From Prosthecobacter gellanilyticus (GTDB lineage: Bacteria > Verrucomicrobiota > Verrucomicrobiia > Verrucomicrobiales > Verrucomicrobiaceae): DNA of 64,000 nucleotides. The notes under the pieces were generated by a model. That model saw only the letters and a program-made list of their open reading frames with translations. It was not told where the DNA came from and did not search any database. This document shows, one piece after another, positions 60,123 through 64,000 of the stretch. The translations under genes and the position numbers were made by a program. The DNA lies in contig NZ_BKAG01000001.1 of assembly GCF_007992435.1 (NCBI RefSeq), positions 186,001 to 250,000 of the forward strand, read 5' to 3'. Position 1 is the first letter of the stretch, and the number at the start of each line of letters is the position of its first letter.

Positions 60123-61094
60123 TCATTTTGAGAACGGGAAACGATCACCGCGCTCGAGGGTTACCGCGTGATTAGCATCTATCTTATATTCAAGACGACC
60201 ATCACGCGTGATCACTATGTGCTGATAAAATTCTAAGCTCTTGGGTGCTAGCTCATAATAGCGGTTTCCGGTGTTGTTATACTTGCCTGTCTTGATTGTC
60301 CAAGTTGTCTTGTCGCCTTCACCCCAGTTGTCGTGTTGCGGACGGGCCCTAAACATCTGCATCGTGCCATCCGCGTTGACGACCCATTTGAGCCACCCGT
60401 TTACCTTGGCCAGCCCCAAGGGCTCATTGACAAAAAACTGATAGTCGGTGGCAGTATAAGTCCAAGTGCCTACCACGTAGCTTTTCGCTTCGTTCATAGC
60501 TTCCTCCACCGGTAGGTCGTGCAGTTTTGACGCGAAGTCCATGGGCGACTCCACGAATGACACGAGAACAAGGAGGAAGCAGATACTGGCTGCAAGGGGC
60601 TTAGCCCATGACCGGCTTAGATAGCGACCTTTGAGATCACTATTGATGTGATGGATCTGGGGCCTAGCTCCAATGAAATACCAAGCTCCCAGGAAGAGCA
60701 AATTCAGCGGAATCGTCATCGCTGGAAAACTCTCCGAGAAAATGTTCCACCATGTCAGCGAGGACACGATGATGGCAGCGTCGAGCCAGCCCATAGCGGT
60801 TTTGGCCTTGGCTTTGTCACCCAACGATACCCAATTTGCGTAGTGAATCATGGTTCCAAACATGGGTCCAAACAATAGACTCCAATTCACCGCAGCGGTG
60901 GGATTCCAGAGGGATGGTGGTGGCTCCTGGGATGTTGGTGACATCAGTTGCTCTGGGTTCACGAAAGGGGCCGGCCGCGCTGGCATCGTAAACGGAGCTG
61001 AACAAAGCGGACAATTTACTCCCTGTCCCTCCCAACCAGGGTTGACCGTGAGTACGCGTGAACAAGTTGGGCAAATGATTGAGTATTGTGTCAT
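60123..61094 (-). CDS. Zinc-ribbon membrane protein, hypothetical
   Basis: A 323-residue protein. The N-terminus has a zinc ribbon: CPTCSRVLTV then NCPLCSAPF (two CxxC). Four hydrophobic segments lie between residues 70 and 190, then a soluble C-terminal domain of about 120 residues with TWTYTATDYQFFVNEPL and repeated beta-like motifs. Possibly a membrane sensor. No family name recognised; it stands alone between two gaps. Confidence 0.65.
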   Translation of the reverse strand: MTQYSIICPTCSRVLTVNPGWEGQGVNCPLCSAPFTMPARPAPFVNPEQLMSPTSQEPPPSLWNPTAAVNWSLLFGPMFGTMIHYANWVSLGDKAKAKTAMGWLDAAIIVSSLTWWNIFSESFPAMTIPLNLLFLGAWYFIGARPQIHHINSDLKGRYLSRSWAKPLAASICFLLVLVSFVESPMDFASKLHDLPVEEAMNEAKSYVVGTWTYTATDYQFFVNEPLGLAKVNGWLKWVVNADGTMQMFRARPQHDNWGEGDKTTWTIKTGKYNNTGNRYYELAPKSLEFYQHIVITRDGRLEYKIDANHAVTLERGDRFPFSK

Positions 61095-61118
61095 CGTAAA
61101 TCGCTGATAGACAACAAT

Positions 61119-61724
61119 TTAAATTTGATCTGCACTACACGCAATCCCTTCACGTCGGAGAGTTGTTTTCAACGAGAACATCTGGTTCACAAGTTCCGAA
61201 ATTCCCCCCACTGCCATGAACGTAGCGCGAGGAAGCATAACAGCGCTCCTCGAATGTCCTTTTACGCCAAGGCTATTGGCTCGGGTGTGTCTTGCTGGCC
61301 TGCATGCCGGAAGCGCCAAGGGCTCTCCGTTGTGGTTCCCAAACCACGAGTAGCGAACTCCTGTCAGATCACGGGCGCATGTCATGAGGACAACGCATCC
61401 GCTCGGCTTATTGCACAAGGTAGTGTTAACTCTCACATATGCTCCTTCTGTAATTGAGCTCTTTAATTGGATATGCCTTGTGAGACGTCTCCACTCGATC
61501 ACTAGGTCATACCCATTGTCGTCAACTTCCGAATGACTGATCTCTGGGAGCGACTCCGTGGGACTGCTGCTCCAAATGTGAAGCAGGAACTGACTGATGA
61601 AGTGATGCTCGAGGATCATTTCCCTGTAGCTCGAGGCATGCGTGTGTCGATCAGGTAGCCCGACTGATTCTGGGGGCGGAAGTTCAGATGGCTGAGGAAG
61701 ACCGGCATGAGGACTCATACGCAT
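61119..61724 (-). CDS. PD-(D/E)XK-like nuclease, hypothetical
   Basis: A 201-residue protein with EMILEHHFISQFLLHIW, then HSEVDDNGYDLVIEWRRLTR and HIQLKSS: an acidic residue before D-L-V and the Q-x-K that follows give the D-(X)n-QXK form of a PD-(D/E)XK site. This suggests a restriction-type endonuclease. No methyltransferase is seen. It diverges from an XRE regulator gene 90 bases away, as restriction genes often do from their control protein. Confidence 0.6.
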   Translation of the reverse strand: MRMSPHAGLPQPSELPPPESVGLPDRHTHASSYREMILEHHFISQFLLHIWSSSPTESLPEISHSEVDDNGYDLVIEWRRLTRHIQLKSSITEGAYVRVNTTLCNKPSGCVVLMTCARDLTGVRYSWFGNHNGEPLALPACRPARHTRANSLGVKGHSRSAVMLPRATFMAVGGISELVNQMFSLKTTLRREGIACSADQI

Positions 61725-61814
61725 CTACGCTACCTGGACACATAAGATCACGTCAACAGATTTTACGCCCCATTGGGGCGTGTTCATTTTAACGGGTCTC
61801 GCCTCTGCTGATGC

Positions 61815-62039
61815 GTGCCCTTAAACTCGGAAGAGCAAGCTTCTCTCAGGAAATTCGGTGCTGCTGTCAGGCGGCTTCGAACACTGAAGTGCATGACTCA
61901 AGAGGAATTGGCTGACCTCACTGACTTGCATACCCGTTCACTACAGAAAATCGAAGCGGGGGATAAGAACATCCTGATCACCACCGTGAGGCGCATACAG
62001 AAAAGCTTAGATTGCTCGTGGGACGATCTGATGAGTTAG
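61815..62039 (+). CDS. XRE-family helix-turn-helix regulator
   Basis: A 74-residue protein starting with GTG. The helix-turn-helix (RRLRTLKCMTQEELADLTDL then HTRSLQKIEAG) covers most of it, in the manner of restriction-modification C proteins. It is divergent to the PD-(D/E)XK gene, which it may control. Confidence 0.85.
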   Translation: MPLNSEEQASLRKFGAAVRRLRTLKCMTQEELADLTDLHTRSLQKIEAGDKNILITTVRRIQKSLDCSWDDLMS

Positions 62040-62213
62040 ATTGGTGCAGTGATTTAACAGTGTCTATCAGCTGCTTACCACCCAGACGTCCGCACTTGGT
62101 TTACCATCAGGAGCACGATAACCCGAACGCAGGAGCGTTGCTTTAATATAGCAAGCGAGTGCAAACGTGCCAATTCTGGTTACGCAGGACGGACACTGGC
62201 GAAACTTACGCCC

Positions 62214-62447
62214 CTAGCCGTCTTGGCCGGAGGAAACATCCATGCTCGGTGGCAATTCCTTGAGAAATGACTCGTCATTGGTGACATGGTTACCAAAAGA
62301 TTCATCTCGGCGCGGCCTCTTCTCGCGGCGAGTGCCGCAGATTCTATCATATTGCGCGTACGCCTCTTCACGCGAAACGGGTCGACGTCGTGCTTTGATT
62401 CTTTCTATAAACTCTGGGGAGGCGATATGGTGTGGGAGTATATTCAT
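62214..62447 (-). CDS. Small hypothetical protein downstream of the recombinase
   Basis: A 77-residue basic protein starting 7 bases after the recombinase stop on the same strand, so probably co-transcribed. It begins MNILPHHIASPEFIERIKAR and contains RRPVSREEAYAQYD; the C-terminal half is polar. No family is recognised. Confidence 0.5.
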   Translation of the reverse strand: MNILPHHIASPEFIERIKARRRPVSREEAYAQYDRICGTRREKRPRRDESFGNHVTNDESFLKELPPSMDVSSGQDG

Positions 62448-62454
62448 GCGGAGT

Positions 62455-63183
62455 TCAGTTGGCGAGTTGGAGTCGGTTGGTGGGGGATGGATGTAATCTC
62501 ACGAGATGGTCAAGCATGTGCAGACGCTTAAGCGTCCGATAGGTGTTGGGAAGGTGCCATGAACCTCCTCCGGGTCCGGGAACGTGTTCCGCGTTAAGAC
62601 CGTCCCGGAATCCGGCGGTAGTCCGCACACCTTGATGCGCCAGTCTTTGAAAGTAGGGCCGGAACCGCTCCGCCAAGTCAGCGGCCTGTTGCTTATGCTG
62701 CTGCGCGAGCACACTTCCCGTTGCGCCAATCACAACGCCCCTTCGCTTGGCAGCCGCAAGGGCCTCCCGTGTGCGCAGCGATATCCTACGTGCCTCCTCT
62801 TCCGCAAAAGCAGCTTGGACATGCATCATAAACCGGTCCTTGGTAGGCTGGTCAACGGCCACAAATGAAACGTTAGCTTCCAGCAAGCCCGAGATAAAGT
62901 GAACGTTGCGAGCGAGCCTATCCAACTTTGCAATAAGCAAAGTCGCACGTTGCTTGCGGCAGAGATCCAAAGCAGCCATCAAAGCAGGTCTGTTACTGGC
63001 CTTCTTTCCTGATTCAGCCTCTGTGAACTCACTGAGGACATTACCTGGGTGACCCGCCACATACCGAGCTACTGCCATGCGTTGGGCATCGAGGCCTAAC
63101 CCGCTCTCGCCCTGCTTTTGAGTGCTGACACGGAAGTATAAGCAATACCGTGGCAGCGAATGTTCGATTGCTTGAGGTTGCAT
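62455..63183 (-). CDS. Serine recombinase (resolvase family)
   Basis: A 242-residue recombinase. The catalytic Ser is in YFRVSTQ near residue 17, followed by GLGLDAQR and AKLDRLARN, and FAEEEARRISLRTREALAAAK marks the helix leading to the DNA-binding part. It can invert, resolve or integrate DNA. The ATG at 63183 is preferred over an upstream start at 63285. The DNA-binding domain is short, as in resolvases and small integrases. It may move or maintain the island. Confidence 0.9.
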   Translation of the reverse strand: MQPQAIEHSLPRYCLYFRVSTQKQGESGLGLDAQRMAVARYVAGHPGNVLSEFTEAESGKKASNRPALMAALDLCRKQRATLLIAKLDRLARNVHFISGLLEANVSFVAVDQPTKDRFMMHVQAAFAEEEARRISLRTREALAAAKRRGVVIGATGSVLAQQHKQQAADLAERFRPYFQRLAHQGVRTTAGFRDGLNAEHVPGPGGGSWHLPNTYRTLKRLHMLDHLVRLHPSPTNRLQLAN

Positions 63184-63352
63184 GAGCGCAAATAAAACAT
63201 GCCAATTAAATTCTGTCAAATCGGGGTCAACTGCGACAAGACCAGCAACTATTCTCGCATACATTGTTAGGTGTGGGTTTACCACGGTTGATATGATTAA
63301 ATCATTATAATAACTACCCGGGTGGCGGCTGACTGGCCAGGTGGTTGGCGAT

Positions 63353-63679
63353 CTATATGCCAGGTGACCACAAGACAGAAACGAACGCGCTCTTGCCTGG
63401 ACTCGTGTCGATTGAGATGAGCCCTGCCCTCTGCAAGGCCTTCAAGCCTGCGGCCTTTTGCTTCCGATCAATACTAAACTTCTCGGCCTGTATGTTGCTG
63501 ACTGAGAATGACTTTTGTTTTGTTACCGAACTTAAAAACCAGACCAGCGGTGCTACTTTTGCGGCAGTGGGCTCGGCACAAGAGTTGGCAAGAGCAAACC
63601 ACCTGACGGGGGCGCAAACAAAGGGCGCTGGTCGGCCCACCTCAACAGGTATGCCGGGATCGTAGTCGTCGTTGTTCAT
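63353..63679 (-). CDS. Winged-helix-like hypothetical protein
   Basis: A 108-residue protein. The second half, KSFSVSNIQAEKFSIDRKQK followed by LKALQRAGLISIDTSPG and VSVLW, has the pattern of a winged helix (recognition helix then beta wing). It follows the DNA polymerase gene by 9 bases, with GAAGG as ribosome-binding site just before the ATG at 63679. A role in replication control is possible. Confidence 0.6.
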   Translation of the reverse strand: MNNDDYDPGIPVEVGRPAPFVCAPVRWFALANSCAEPTAAKVAPLVWFLSSVTKQKSFSVSNIQAEKFSIDRKQKAAGLKALQRAGLISIDTSPGKSAFVSVLWSPGI

Positions 63680-63688
63680 GAGTTACCT

Positions 63689-64000
63689 TCAATTGAGTCG
63701 TGAAATGATTCTTCTCAGCATGGGTGGGGTGTCGATTTGGCAAGGGTCTGACCCGCCTACTGTGACCGTGGCGCTTACCCTGCAACCCACGCCACCCAAG
63801 ACGACCTCACTCGCCTCCACCATGATTTGAGAGGCACAAGCCTTGACGGCTTCCACTTCGTCGAGATCACATTCTACAATGGCGGCGTCATGTGCGGCGG
63901 CGACTATATTGTGGCCATTTTCAACGAGTGAGATCAACGCAATCCTGAGGATGTCTCCCGCCGCAGACTGGATAGGCCAATTCCCAACACTGCGAGGATT
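63689..64000 (-). CDS. Family A DNA polymerase, C-terminal part (5' end outside window)
   Basis: About 103 residues, open to the window edge. NPRSVGNWPIQSAAGDILRIAL resembles motif 5-region of polymerase I, here split as SVGNWPIQSAAGDILRI, and AAAHDAAIVECD is the motif C palm region (H-D-x-x-x-x-E) with the catalytic Asp. The enzyme could be a plasmid or phage polymerase serving replication of the element. The rest lies to the right of the window. Confidence 0.82.
   Translation of the reverse strand, partial: NPRSVGNWPIQSAAGDILRIALISLVENGHNIVAAAHDAAIVECDLDEVEAVKACASQIMVEASEVVLGGVGCRVSATVTVGGSDPCQIDTPPMLRRIISRLN

Larger units (their letters stand above)
35590..64000. mobile_element. Genomic island inserted into comM (left end; right end beyond window)
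   Basis: From the break in comM to the window end the genes are accessory: two XRE/ImmA units, DUF2779, SLATT, carbamoyltransferase and glycosyltransferases, HigBA, a Wadjet operon, several gene fragments, a serine recombinase and a family A DNA polymerase. Parts of it (about 35.6-45.2 kb) are visibly richer in A+T than the host DNA. No transposon end or direct repeat was recognised at the junction, and the missing comM 3' part is not in the window. It may be a stack of several insertions. Confidence 0.7.

Overview
The window looks like chromosomal DNA of a GC-rich verrucomicrobium (Verrucomicrobiaceae/Prosthecobacter-like). This is an inference from gene types: a Tat-secreted Gfo/Idh/MocA oxidoreductase, Ala/Pro-rich leucine-rich-repeat proteins, a MoxR operon with a large membrane protein, a bacterial tyrosinase, and many palindromic intergenic repeats. 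No rRNA or tRNA gene was recognised, so the assignment rests on gene content only.

From 1 to about 35.59 kb the content is ordinary host chromosome. It holds the end of a MoxR operon, an ABC ATPase, glpD, small membrane proteins, a metallophosphoesterase, hflX, an SGNH hydrolase, the Gfo/Idh protein and a leucine-rich-repeat protein. It then holds a nucleoside-diphosphate-sugar epimerase, a HAD phosphatase, and a three-gene tyrosinase operon (tyrosinase, a DUF2182-like membrane protein, and a free-standing copy of the tyrosinase C-terminal domain). Next come an EEP-family phosphatase/nuclease, an mlaEFD lipid-transport operon, ahcY, a type II toxin-antitoxin pair, trpS, a zeta-like kinase and glpF. 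Intergenic spaces carry several palindromic repeat families and a 386-bp element with inverted ends that encloses one small gene.

At about 35.59 kb comM (yifB) is cut off in the middle of its AAA+ domain, and everything from there to 64 kb looks accessory. I read this as a genomic island inserted in comM whose other end lies outside the window. Its parts, in order: (1) a divergent XRE/ImmA switch facing two small genes, a DUF2779 nuclease (Cas4-like plus DEDD exonuclease) and a SLATT membrane effector, a plausible undescribed defence unit; (2) a carbamoyltransferase, a glycosyltransferase and a GT25-sulfotransferase-like-GH16 fusion, a glycan-modifying operon; (3) a HigB toxin with a HigA-ImmA fusion; (4) decayed HNH and DUF2637 fragments; (5) a complete four-gene Wadjet (JetABCD) anti-plasmid operon; (6) a DUF790 remnant, a DUF2637 membrane protein with a helix-turn-helix, and a dual-specificity phosphatase/zinc-finger gene pair present twice, one phosphatase copy being broken; (7) a zinc-ribbon membrane protein, a PD-(D/E)XK protein with a divergent XRE regulator; (8) a serine recombinase, a winged-helix protein and the end of a family A DNA polymerase.

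The island therefore combines defence, toxin-antitoxin and surface-modification genes with recombination and replication genes, as expected for an integrative element or a stack of insertions. The strongest candidates for new biology are the XRE/ImmA-DUF2779-SLATT block and the carbamoyltransferase-GT-GH16 operon. Starts, family names and functions are from reading translations only; no database search was possible.
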